The translations under genes and the position numbers were made by a program. A stretch of DNA of 46,779 nt, from NCBI GenBank assembly GCA_029558675.1, contig JAKQEF010000196.1:1-46779 (forward strand). The letters run 5' to 3'. The notes under the pieces are model-generated. The model searched no databases. It was not told the origin of the DNA and was given only the letters and a program-made list of their open reading frames with translations. Positions 8,124 through 16,023 of the stretch are shown here, piece after piece. Each line of letters begins with the position of its first letter. The stretch's first letter is position 1. This DNA comes from Bacteroidota bacterium (GTDB lineage Bacteria; Bacteroidota; Bacteroidia; Bacteroidales; Tenuifilaceae).

Positions 8124-8370
8124 TTCCTTTACTTCTTTGTCTTTTCAACGATCGATATTTCGTTTAATTTTCAATTCTTTACGTCATTTTCCGCCGCGCT
8201 GTCGTCCGCTTGCTGATATAGTTCCGTGACTTGGTTCCTACGAAAGAACGTCGGGATCGGGCCGTAGAGTGCCCAACACATACCCTGCGAGCCATCGACC
8301 TACCAAAGTTACGCAAATTTATCCAAGGGGCAAGTTACCCGATAATATCTGAGCTGAAACCAAGCCGTTG
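8124..8370. other. Intergenic stretch between the CPBP-like gene and the toxin gene
   Basis: I see no gene, repeat or strong hairpin here. The stretch 8195-8290 is locally more GC-rich than the rest of the island and has no coding character. It may be a scar of an older insertion. Confidence 0.3.
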
Positions 8371-8691
8371 TTACCTGCTGGGGTTTCTTTCGGGGTCATT
8401 AATTTTCGCTGGGTCTTGTCGGGTGTCAAATACGTCCGTGAAGAGAATGCCTTCGGGAATTTGTTTGTAGACAACCTTGTGGTTGCCTACAACTAGGTAT
8501 CTGTGGTCTTCGCCAAGTTCCTTCAGGGTTTCTTCTATTTGACCCGATTGGGGATGATGCTCCAGCTGTCGCACTGCTTTGAATACATCACTCTTAATTT
8601 TCTTAGCTACCTTTAGGCTCGCTTTAACCCTGTAGTAGGAATAGATTTTGGCGAGCACGGATGACGCAAAGTCTGTCCAAAGGATTTTCAT
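8371..8691 (-). CDS. RelE/ParE-superfamily toxin
   Basis: The 106-residue product starts at the ATG at 8691, five bases after the antitoxin stop. It opens with MKILWTDFASSVLAKIYSYY, the usual ParE/RelE beginning (strand followed by a helical hairpin). LEHHPQSGQIEETLKELGEDHRYLVVGNHKVVYKQI follows, with the typical Y-R-x-L-V-x-x-x-Y-R-V-x-Y type core (here RYLVVGNHKVVY), and then VFDTRQDP near the end. Family knowledge: ParE members poison gyrase and RelE members cut mRNA on the ribosome; the sequence alone does not say which. The last 10 residues (NDPERNPSR) are polar and extend a little beyond the fold. Confidence 0.85.
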   Translation of the reverse strand: MKILWTDFASSVLAKIYSYYRVKASLKVAKKIKSDVFKAVRQLEHHPQSGQIEETLKELGEDHRYLVVGNHKVVYKQIPEGILFTDVFDTRQDPAKINDPERNPSR

Positions 8692-8695
8692 GGGG

Positions 8696-8932
8696 TTACC
8701 AATCTTCGGATTCAAGCTCTAACTCCTGCTGCGTCTTTACCCTGCCCGCAAGGTAGTCTTTATTAGAGAGTTCAGCCCTGTCGATGAGCTGCTGACGGGT
8801 GAGCCGTTTGGGTTCATCCTGTTCACCCCTTCTGGCTTGGGCAATAGCACTCTCAATTTTCAAAAACAGGCTTTCGTCCTGAAGGTTAACAAGATACCTG
8901 ATGACATCATATTTTCTGGTCTCCAAATTCAT
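8696..8932 (-). CDS. Antitoxin partner of the RelE/ParE-type toxin
   Basis: This 78-residue protein starts at the ATG at 8932; an in-frame start 18 bp upstream is less likely. MNLETRKYDVIRYLVNLQDESLFLKIESAI has the form of small addiction-module antitoxins whose N-terminal helices are followed by a charged, probably disordered C-terminus (KTQQELELESEDW) that would wrap the toxin. RLTRQQLIDRAELSNKDY near residues 42-59 could be a helix-turn-helix-like or toxin-binding segment. The gene order antitoxin-toxin with a 4-bp gap is typical. A copy of the 76-bp repeat starts 78 bp upstream. Confidence 0.8.
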   Translation of the reverse strand: MNLETRKYDVIRYLVNLQDESLFLKIESAIAQARRGEQDEPKRLTRQQLIDRAELSNKDYLAGRVKTQQELELESEDW

Positions 8933-9009
8933 CGCTCTGCATTTTAGCACAAGATACGAAAATTAATAGGAATGGGATTCAAGTCTAGGCAAAAAAAGCC
9001 TTGCAGGTA

Positions 9010-9085
9010 ACTCGTTTATAGTCCTAACCTTTCATCCCTATTCCCCCCACAACAGCCGAAAAGCCACAATAGGCTTGCATTTCAT
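9010..9085. repeat. 76-bp direct repeat, copy B
   Basis: It is identical over 76 bp to 5973-6048 and in the same orientation. Looser similarity continues to about 9117. Like copy A, it lies just upstream of a minus-strand toxin-antitoxin operon. It includes most of the terminator-like hairpin described separately. Confidence 0.9.
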
Positions 9086-9095
9086 TCGGCTTTTT
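9054..9095 (+). terminator. Nested hairpin with T-run inside repeat copy B
   Basis: Outer stem AGCCGAA (9054-9060) pairs with TTCGGCT (9085-9091). Inner stem AAGCC (9061-9065) pairs with GGCTT (9072-9076). A run of five T (9091-9095) follows on the plus strand. The form is that of an intrinsic terminator reading rightwards, yet no plus-strand gene precedes it here. That suggests it came with the repeat. Confidence 0.45.
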
Positions 9096-9164
9096 AAACC
9101 CGTATAAAGTTACAAAAATTCACTGAAAAATCAATCTTAAGACAGAATCGTCCGGTGGGGCGGT

Positions 9165-12100
9165 TCACTCCTCGGCGTACATAAGCTTTTCAATATCCAC
9201 CCTTTCCCTTTGGGTGCTCCGCCGGGGGTGCATTATCTTATACACCACGGGCACCACCACCAGCGTGAGTAGGGTGGAGATGGTCATACCCCCGATAATC
9301 ACCCAGGCCATGCCGTTGCGCAGCTCGGCACCCGAGCCCAGCGACAGGGCCACCGGCAGCATCCCTATAATGGTTGAGAGGGCGGTCATGAGTATGGGGC
9401 GGGTCCTTATCCTTACGGCCTGAACCAGCGCTTCGTCAATGCCCTTGCCCTGGCGGCGTGCATCGTTGGCAAAGTCAACCAGTAGAATGGCATTTTTTGC
9501 CACCAGCCCCACCAGCATCACCAGCCCCAGCATGGCGTAGATACTCATGGCCGTGTTGGTGAGCGCCAGTGCCAGAATGGCGCCCACAATGGAAAAGGGA
9601 ATGGAGAACATGATGACAAACGGGTCTATCCAGCTGTTGTAGAGGATTACCATGGAGAAATAGATGAGCAGCAGCGAGAGCAGCAGGGCGGTGGTGAGCA
9701 CATCCATGGAGTCGCTCATCTTCTTCATATCGCCTGTGGCCTCAATGCGCAGGCCGGCAGGCTTGTGAAGTTTCTCCACCCCGGCCATGAACTGCTTGGC
9801 AATGGCTCCGGGTGGCACCCCATAGGCTTGGGAGCGAATGGTAACTGAGCTGTTTCGGTTGTATCGCTCCAGGCGGTTTGGCCCGGTACCCGGCGAAATA
9901 TGGGCAAACTGCGACAGCCTCACGCTCTCGCCCCGGTTGTTGATAAACATCAGGTTGGGGACATTCTCAGCCTGCTGGCGGTAAATCTTGTCGGCACGGA
10001 TGTTTATATCGTACTCGTAGTTGCCCTCGGTGTACTTCAGCAGGTCGTTGCCCTGAAAGTTGAGTTGCATTACCGCTCCCACGTTATCCAGCGTAAGCCC
10101 CAGTGCCGACATCTTCTCGCGATTTACCCTCACCGTGATTTCGGGGGTTGCACTCTCCACCGATAGCTCCTGCTGCATCACTCCCGGTATGGAGCTCATC
10201 ACCTCCAACGCCTGCCCGGCAAACAGCATGAGCGAATCGGGGTTGGAGGCCGTGATAATATACTCCACTGCCGCCTTGGCGGCGGTACCCGTAAGGCTCA
10301 CGCTGAAGATGTTCACCTTGGCATCCACCAGGAAATCGGACAGGGGTTTGCGTATGCGCGTGATGTAGGTCTCGGTGCCCTCGGCCTGTTTCCTCAGCTT
10401 CACGTTCAGCTCGGCCAGGTAGGGTGTGCCCCTGGTACTCTGTAGGTTATCGCTGGTAAGTCCCACCATGGTAACCACGTTTTCCACCTCGGGCCGACTC
10501 ATAAACCAACCCTCGGCGCGCTGCACCAGGGCGTTGGATTCCTCCATGGAGATGCCCTTGGGCATCTCCAGCTGCACGATAAACTCACCCCGGTCGATGT
10601 AGGGTTGAAACTCAAAGTTGATGAACCCAAGGGGGAAGAGCGACATCACCGCCATCGTGATGGCCAGCACCACAAGTCCCACCCAGCGTTTGTGACCCAA
10701 CCCCCACCGGAGGATATCCGAAACCCAATGGCTAAACCGGGTAATGGCATTCTCAAAGCCTTTTAAAAATTTTCCGAATATATTGATCTCCTTTATCCCC
10801 CTGATGTTGCCAAAACGTGAAGTGAGGAGCGGAACCAGGGTGAGTGCAGCCAGCAGGCTGAAGAGGATGGAGATGACGATTACGGCACAAAACTGACGCA
10901 GGATATCGGAAACCAGTGTGTTGGTGAAGATCACCGGCAGGAACACCATGACGATGGCCACCGTGACGGAGATTACCGTAAACCCTATCTCGCGCATGGC
11001 ATCGAAGGAGGCCTTCACGCGATTTTTCCCCATCTCCATGTGACGGTACACGTTTTCGATGACCACAATGGCATCATCAACCAGCACGCCGATGACCAGC
11101 GATAGTGCCAGAAGCGACATCAGGTTGAGGGTGAAGTTGAAGAGCCACATGCCGATAAAGGTGGAGACGAGCGATATGGGAACCACCACCATCACGATAA
11201 GGGCATTGCGGAGGTTGTGCAGGAAGAGCAGAATAACCAGTGTTACCAGCAGGATGGCAAGCATCAGGTCGGTGAATACTGACTTTATGGATTGGTGCGT
11301 AAAAGTTGTTGTGTTCTGTACCATGTCAATCCTCAGGCCCTCCGTGGCGTATGCCAGCTGTAGTTGGTCAATGGTTTCCTGCACCCGGTGGCTGACCCAT
11401 ATGGCGTTGGCATCGGTTTGCTTTTGTAAGTTGATAAGGATGGCATCGTCTCCGTTCACCCTTCCCAGCTTCACGGGGTCCTTCACGGCGTCCACCACGT
11501 CGGCCACGTCGTCCAGCCGTATTTGTGCACCCGTTGGGGTGGTGGCAATCACCAGATTGCGAAGTTCCTCAATGCTTGTCAACTTTCCCGAGAGGCGTAT
11601 GGCGGTTTGCGATAGGTCGCTGTGCAGGTAACCGGTGGGGAAGTCGAGGTTGGCGGCACGGACAGCACCCTGCACCATCAGTGGTGTGAGGCCAAATGTT
11701 TTCAGCCTGTCCTGCTTTAAGTTGACTTGTATCTCGCGCTGCATACCGCCCACCAGCGATATTTTGGCCACGCCCGGCACCCGCGAAAATTCGGGCAGTA
11801 CCCTCTTGTCTATGAGGTCGTAAAAGTCGGTTGGCTCCATGTGCGATGTTGCCGAGAGAATCAGGATGGGCTTTTCGTCAATGGATATTTTGGTGATAGT
11901 GGGCGAGAGGATTTCTCGCGGCAGCGTGGCACGCTTGGCATTGAGAAGGTTCTGCGCATCGGTAACCGCCTTGTCGATATCGGTTCCGTAGCGGAATGAG
12001 ACGATGAGCATGGACATCCCCTCAAACGACAGCGACTGCATTTGGTCGATACCCTCCATGCCCGACAGGGCATCCTCGGCCTTGCGGGTAAGCGAATTTT

Positions 12101-12278
12101 CCACCTCGCTGGGCGATGCCCCCGGGTAGATAATCTGCACGTTGAGCACGGGAGGCGTGAACTTGGGCATCAGCTCGGCGCTCAGGTTTACATAGCTTAG
12201 GTATCCCAGGATGGCGAGCAGCATGAACACCACTGTCACGTATATGGGGCGCTTGATGGATATTTCTGTTATTTTCAT
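9165..12278 (-). CDS. RND efflux pump, inner-membrane transporter (AcrB/MexB-like)
   Basis: The product has 1037 residues from the ATG at 12278; upstream in-frame codons give no typical start. MKITEISIKRPIYVTVVFML is the standard first helix of the HAE1-type RND family. The proton relay pair lies in GVLVDDAIVVIENVY, with Asp 401 and 402. The second half repeats the architecture (FVIMFSIPFSIVGAILAL, GLVAKNAILLVDFAND). The length is normal. It pumps drugs or metabolites from the periplasm or inner membrane through the TolC-like channel, driven by protons. It is the last gene of the operon TetR-TolC-adaptor-pump, 59 bp after the adaptor gene. The substrate is unknown. Confidence 0.96.
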   Translation of the reverse strand: MKITEISIKRPIYVTVVFMLLAILGYLSYVNLSAELMPKFTPPVLNVQIIYPGASPSEVENSLTRKAEDALSGMEGIDQMQSLSFEGMSMLIVSFRYGTDIDKAVTDAQNLLNAKRATLPREILSPTITKISIDEKPILILSATSHMEPTDFYDLIDKRVLPEFSRVPGVAKISLVGGMQREIQVNLKQDRLKTFGLTPLMVQGAVRAANLDFPTGYLHSDLSQTAIRLSGKLTSIEELRNLVIATTPTGAQIRLDDVADVVDAVKDPVKLGRVNGDDAILINLQKQTDANAIWVSHRVQETIDQLQLAYATEGLRIDMVQNTTTFTHQSIKSVFTDLMLAILLVTLVILLFLHNLRNALIVMVVVPISLVSTFIGMWLFNFTLNLMSLLALSLVIGVLVDDAIVVIENVYRHMEMGKNRVKASFDAMREIGFTVISVTVAIVMVFLPVIFTNTLVSDILRQFCAVIVISILFSLLAALTLVPLLTSRFGNIRGIKEINIFGKFLKGFENAITRFSHWVSDILRWGLGHKRWVGLVVLAITMAVMSLFPLGFINFEFQPYIDRGEFIVQLEMPKGISMEESNALVQRAEGWFMSRPEVENVVTMVGLTSDNLQSTRGTPYLAELNVKLRKQAEGTETYITRIRKPLSDFLVDAKVNIFSVSLTGTAAKAAVEYIITASNPDSLMLFAGQALEVMSSIPGVMQQELSVESATPEITVRVNREKMSALGLTLDNVGAVMQLNFQGNDLLKYTEGNYEYDINIRADKIYRQQAENVPNLMFINNRGESVRLSQFAHISPGTGPNRLERYNRNSSVTIRSQAYGVPPGAIAKQFMAGVEKLHKPAGLRIEATGDMKKMSDSMDVLTTALLLSLLLIYFSMVILYNSWIDPFVIMFSIPFSIVGAILALALTNTAMSIYAMLGLVMLVGLVAKNAILLVDFANDARRQGKGIDEALVQAVRIRTRPILMTALSTIIGMLPVALSLGSGAELRNGMAWVIIGGMTISTLLTLVVVPVVYKIMHPRRSTQRERVDIEKLMYAEE

Positions 12279-12337
12279 ACGGTTGACTTTTCTTAAAAAT
12301 TCACACGCTTTTTGTTTGTCGGCAGGGGCATTTCCCG

Positions 12338-13390
12338 TTACTGAATGCATCGTACCGCCGTGCCGTCGGATATGTTTATCAACCCACCCACCACCACGCT
12401 ATCGCCACGGTGCAGCCCTTGCAAAATCTCGATTTGCTCGCCCACCATGCTACCCGCAATCACGCTGCGTTTTCTGGCAATGCCATTCTCAACAATAAAC
12501 ACATTGGCAGCCAGCACGCTGCCGCTGATGGCATTACGGTTGACGAGGATGCCGTGTTTTTGGGCCTCGGAATTGAAGTGTACGGATACGTACATCCCCG
12601 ATTTCAGCCCTTTTTCGTTGTGATCCAGGGTAACCTCCACAGGGAAGTTCAGCGACCTGTCGGCTTTGTCGCCAACAAAGGTAATTTTTCCATGAAAAAC
12701 CTCTCCGGGAAAGGTTTCGCTGGTCAGCTCCACTGCCAGTCCCTTGCGGATATCCAACACCTGCTTTTCGGTGACGTAGCAAAGGGCTTTGAGCTGCAAG
12801 TCGTCGATGATATCGAAGAGCCGTGCTCCCGGGTTGAGGTAGCTGCCCACCTCCACATACCTCTTGTTGATGGTACCTGCAATGGGAGCCTTTATGGAGG
12901 CATCGGCCAGACGGCGTTTGCTGGTGGTGTAGCGGCTTTCGGCCGCCACCATCTGGGTGCGGATGTTGTCCAGCTGCTGATCGGTAATCCCTCCCAGCTC
13001 GTTGGAACTCTTGAACCGCTCGTAGTCCTTTTTAAGGCCTTCGTAGGCGGCCTGGCTCGAGGCCACGTCGGCAAGCAGCATCTCGTTGTCCAGCTGGATT
13101 AGCACCTGCCCCTTGTGGGTGTGGCTTCCCTCGTCCACGTAGATATCCACAATGCGACCGGCTATGTCCGATACGAAGGCCAGCTCGCGCCGCGCCTGGA
13201 GCACTCCGCTGGAAGTAAATTGGGAGGAGTAGGTACTCTCCTCAGTCACCATAACCTTCACGGCCACAGCCGATTTGTCGTGGGCCACCATCTGTGTCCT
13301 CTCCCGGGTTCTCCGCTTGTTCATTACCAGAACAATGACTATTGCGGCAACTACCGCACAAACCGAAAGGATGTAAACCAATTTTTTCAT
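12338..13390 (-). CDS. RND efflux periplasmic adaptor (membrane fusion protein)
   Basis: This 350-residue protein starts with one membrane anchor (residues about 4-23) and a basic stop (MNKRRTRERTQ). The lipoyl/barrel-sandwich motif follows: GRIVDIYVDEGSHTHKGQVLIQLD near residues 88-110 and the second half ADASIKAPIAGTINKRYVEVGSYL near 160-185. A short alpha-hairpin (about 112-155) lies between them. The C-terminal region (RKGLAVELTSETFPGEVFHG and later) is the usual beta-barrel and membrane-proximal domain. It connects the RND pump with the TolC-like channel. It lies 7 bp downstream of the TolC-like gene. Confidence 0.95.
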   Translation of the reverse strand: MKKLVYILSVCAVVAAIVIVLVMNKRRTRERTQMVAHDKSAVAVKVMVTEESTYSSQFTSSGVLQARRELAFVSDIAGRIVDIYVDEGSHTHKGQVLIQLDNEMLLADVASSQAAYEGLKKDYERFKSSNELGGITDQQLDNIRTQMVAAESRYTTSKRRLADASIKAPIAGTINKRYVEVGSYLNPGARLFDIIDDLQLKALCYVTEKQVLDIRKGLAVELTSETFPGEVFHGKITFVGDKADRSLNFPVEVTLDHNEKGLKSGMYVSVHFNSEAQKHGILVNRNAISGSVLAANVFIVENGIARKRSVIAGSMVGEQIEILQGLHRGDSVVVGGLINISDGTAVRCIQ

Positions 13391-13397
13391 ACTCTCG

Positions 13398-14792
13398 CTA
13401 TTTTATTTGTTGATTATCATTTAGTAAACTTCTGATACTGCCCGTGGTTTTTTTTAGCTCCACGCAGGCCTTCATGTAGTCATTCAGGGCGTTGGCATAG
13501 CTCAGTTGTGCTTGCACCAGCGATTGGCTGGCGTTGAGAATATCGGCCATGGACGAAAGCCCCAGCTCATAGTTCTTCTCGGCCACGTTGAACACCTCCT
13601 TGGCCAGTTCCTGATTGTCGGCTTGCAGTTCAATAGTGCCCAGGGCATCGGTAAGTTTCATGCGGGCGTTGAGGTAGGCCATATTTAGCGATTGCCCCAG
13701 TATTTGGGCATCCTCCTGGGCCTTGCTTATCTCGATGCTGTTTTGGTTTATCTTGGCACGCCGTGAGAACCCGCTGAATATGGGAACTCTTAAGTTTAAG
13801 CCCACCAGCGAGGTGGGGTACCAGTAGTTGGTTTCTCCCCTGAAAAACTCATCGCTCATCCCGCTGTATTGGTAATTGAACATGAGCGACAGGGTGGGCA
13901 TGTTTTCGAATACTGCCGACTTCTTTTGCAGCTTCACCATGTTCATCCTTTCCATGAAGAGGCGATAGGGGGTAAGGTTCTCCGGGGTAAAGGGCATCAG
14001 GTCTCCATGGCTGGTGTTGTCCACCAGTTGCTCTGTTCGGATGGGCTCAATGGCAATGGGGCTTTCCATGTCGAATCCCATTTGCAGTTTCAGCAGATTT
14101 TTTTGAATATCGGCGGCATTGCGAACGGCATTCTTTTGGGTTGTGAGGTTTACAAGGTTTACCCTCAGCCTGTCCACGTCAATCTTCTTAACCAAGCCGT
14201 TGGTGTAGTTCACCTCCATGGTGGCCAGCATCTTTCTAACCAGCTCAATGCTCTTTTCAATCCCGTCGGCTGCATACTCGGTTGACTGAATGGCATAGAA
14301 GAGGTTGGCCGTTTGGTATATCACATCCTCTTCGCCTGATTCCATGCTCAGCTCAGCCATTTTTTCGGCCGTTTTGGCAATGTCCATCATGTTGAAAAGG
14401 CTAAAATTGAGCAATTGCTGCGACAGCGATACCCCAACATTGGCATTGAAGTTTGTGCCCATCTCAATGGTCATGTACTTGGGGGCATTGGGGTCCTGTG
14501 CCGGTGGGGGCAGCATACTGTTCATAAAGTTTGGCATTATGAACTTGGCCTTTTTCAGGTTGTCGTTCAGATTGGCCGTGCCGTTTATCTGCGGAAGCAA
14601 TGTCCCCAGAATCTCTTGGCGTGCATACGCCGCCTTCTCCCTGTCGTATTGCGATTTTTTCAGGTTGTGGTTGTTCTCCACAGCATACTCCAAGCACTGC
14701 CGGAGCGTGTAGGCCGATTGGGCGGAAAGCCCAAGGGTGTTGAGAAGGAGAGCGCATGCCAAGTTTATCGTAATAAAGCAATCCCTTTTCAT
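13398..14792 (-). CDS. TolC-family outer-membrane efflux protein
   Basis: This 464-residue protein has a signal peptide ending near LGLSAQ. It then shows YTLRQCLEYAVENNHNLKKSQYD, the typical opening of the first OEP repeat. A second repeat appears around SVGLNLRVPIFSGFSRRAKINQNSIEISKAQ, with the V-P-I-F-S-G-F strand that is diagnostic for TolC-like channels. Long Ala/Leu/Asn-rich helices follow (NAMLKLT-type region and ELGLSSMADILNASQSLVQAQLSY). The length fits the family. It would form the outer-membrane duct of the tripartite pump encoded downstream. It starts 109 bp after the TetR gene. Confidence 0.95.
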   Translation of the reverse strand: MKRDCFITINLACALLLNTLGLSAQSAYTLRQCLEYAVENNHNLKKSQYDREKAAYARQEILGTLLPQINGTANLNDNLKKAKFIMPNFMNSMLPPPAQDPNAPKYMTIEMGTNFNANVGVSLSQQLLNFSLFNMMDIAKTAEKMAELSMESGEEDVIYQTANLFYAIQSTEYAADGIEKSIELVRKMLATMEVNYTNGLVKKIDVDRLRVNLVNLTTQKNAVRNAADIQKNLLKLQMGFDMESPIAIEPIRTEQLVDNTSHGDLMPFTPENLTPYRLFMERMNMVKLQKKSAVFENMPTLSLMFNYQYSGMSDEFFRGETNYWYPTSLVGLNLRVPIFSGFSRRAKINQNSIEISKAQEDAQILGQSLNMAYLNARMKLTDALGTIELQADNQELAKEVFNVAEKNYELGLSSMADILNASQSLVQAQLSYANALNDYMKACVELKKTTGSIRSLLNDNQQIK

Positions 14793-14900
14793 ATCTTTAT
14801 TATTTTCTTGATTTGCGATGATTCAGACTTTTTATTTTTGTGACAGTATGTGCATGATTTTAATTCGCTTGCAAACACACCCTGACTTTTTTCGTGATCC

Positions 14901-15491
14901 CTACAGCAGCTGTCGTCCTTTATCTGATACAAGGGCGCGTAGATGATACTCAACGGCATCTTCGAAGTATGATTTGGACAAAAAGGCATTGTGCTTGATG
15001 ATGCTATTGATATAGAAACCAAAAACAGAATAGGCGAGATACTGACTGGCATACTCCACGTCGATATCCTGTCTGTAGATACCCTCCCCCATTCCCTGTC
15101 GCAGATTTGCTCCCATCTTAACCTGAAACAATCCCGAACCGATGAGGTGCTCCGCTGTGGCCTCGCCGGGGTTCATTCGCATAATATCGTGGAAGAAAAC
15201 CGGGCTGAGGGTTTCGAAGAGGATGTTCAGTTCGGAGAAGCTACTGCGTAGGTTTTCAATAGCCGATTTCTCCTTCATATCCAGCTTGGCTATGGCTTCC
15301 TGCATGTCGGTTGAAATGGAATGAATGCACTCCTTCAGCAGCTCGTCTTTTGATGAGAAGTGGTTGTACAGCGTTTTCTTGGTGATATTCATTTTGGCGG
15401 CCACTTCCTCCAGCGATAGCCGCAGGCCATCCTGCTTAAAAACGGCAATGGCTCTGGCGATGTACGATTCCTTACGATTCTCTATGCTCAT
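14901..15491 (-). CDS. TetR family transcriptional regulator of the efflux operon
   Basis: The product has 196 residues from the ATG at 15491; a start at 15527 would add 12 residues and run into the operator region. Residues about 3-55 form the TetR helix-turn-helix (RLSLEEVAAKMNITKKTLYNHFSSKDELL), with the conserved LYNHF recognition helix. The C-terminal part is the variable helical ligand-binding and dimer domain (FHDIMRMNPGEATAEHLI, YASQYLAYSVFGFYINSII). It lies first in the efflux operon and probably represses it and itself through the palindrome at 15531-15556. The inducer is unknown. Confidence 0.93.
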   Translation of the reverse strand: MSIENRKESYIARAIAVFKQDGLRLSLEEVAAKMNITKKTLYNHFSSKDELLKECIHSISTDMQEAIAKLDMKEKSAIENLRSSFSELNILFETLSPVFFHDIMRMNPGEATAEHLIGSGLFQVKMGANLRQGMGEGIYRQDIDVEYASQYLAYSVFGFYINSIIKHNAFLSKSYFEDAVEYHLRALVSDKGRQLL

Positions 15492-15530
15492 GGCTTGATA
15501 TCGGTAACAATGTAAAATTCGATGCAAAAA

Positions 15531-15556
15531 TACACTATTTATTTATCAATAGTGTA
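15531..15556. promoter_or_regulatory. Candidate TetR operator, 9-bp perfect inverted repeat
   Basis: TACACTATT at 15531-15539 is mirrored by AATAGTGTA at 15548-15556, with an 8-bp spacer, starting 39 bp upstream of the TetR start codon. A further half-site, TAGTGTAA, follows at about 15558-15566. Spacing, symmetry and position fit autoregulation by the adjacent TetR protein. The binding itself is inferred. Confidence 0.65.
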
Positions 15557-15882
15557 ATTAGTGTAATATTTTTTTAGTTTTTTATGTCCTATCCTATATT
15601 TATTGATTTACAGAGATTAAACAGCATGAAGTCAACTAAAACTACTTTTGTAATACAGGAGGCCTGTTGGCAGTTAATTTGTTACGAGCAAGTATATGTC
15701 AACCCTCAATTGAAAACCCATATTGCACTCAATATCAGAATACAAGCAGAATTATAATAAAAATACCGGCATCCGGTCAAGATATTATTATTTTAAATTT
15801 TAACTCCTTTTATGTTTTATCTCCCCTAATTTGGAGGTATTATATTTTGGCTAAGAACAAAAAGGCAATCAGCCCGTTGTGT
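15557..15882. other. AT-rich intergenic region between the divergent TetR and symporter operons
   Basis: No supported gene is seen. An open plus-strand frame (about 15667-16002) has no coding character or known motif. A TACTTTTG sequence near 15645-15652 fits the -7 consensus TANNTTTG and could start a long leader for the symporter operon. Confidence 0.4.
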
Positions 15883-15994
15883 TTGCGTCCCGCCATAGGC
15901 TGTGCCTTTTTTACAAACCTTCCAATGGAAGGGCAATTGACGTCAGTGCCTTTGAATTTCGAAGGGGAAAAAGGGCAATACCGGGCGGGAGCAA
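15883..15994 (+). promoter_or_regulatory. Possible structured 5' leader (three-way junction) upstream of the symporter operon
   Basis: A long-range stem joins TTGCGTCCCGCC (15883-15894) with GGCGGGAGCAA (15984-15994): 11 pairs with one bulged G. It encloses two local hairpins. One is CCTTCC-AAT-GGAAGG at 15918-15932. The other is CCTTTGA-ATT-TCGAAGG at 15949-15965, with one G-U pair. The closing stem ends 29 nt before the symporter start. The layout resembles a riboswitch or other cis-acting RNA, but the fold was found by eye and no known class is recognised. Confidence 0.35.
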
Positions 15995-16023
15995 GAGATT
16001 AATTATTTAAAAGACAATATTTT

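Noticed and set aside
8195-8290. GC-rich patch considered as a tRNA or integron attachment site
   Set aside because: No cloverleaf and no core-site pair could be made out.
9165-12350. Longer start for the RND pump at 12350
   Set aside because: The extension overlaps the adaptor gene and lacks similarity to RND N-termini. The ATG at 12278 starts the conserved first helix.
15667-16002. A 111-codon plus-strand open frame before the symporter gene
   Set aside because: No motif, no signal, poor composition. It overlaps the structured leader and is better explained as non-coding.
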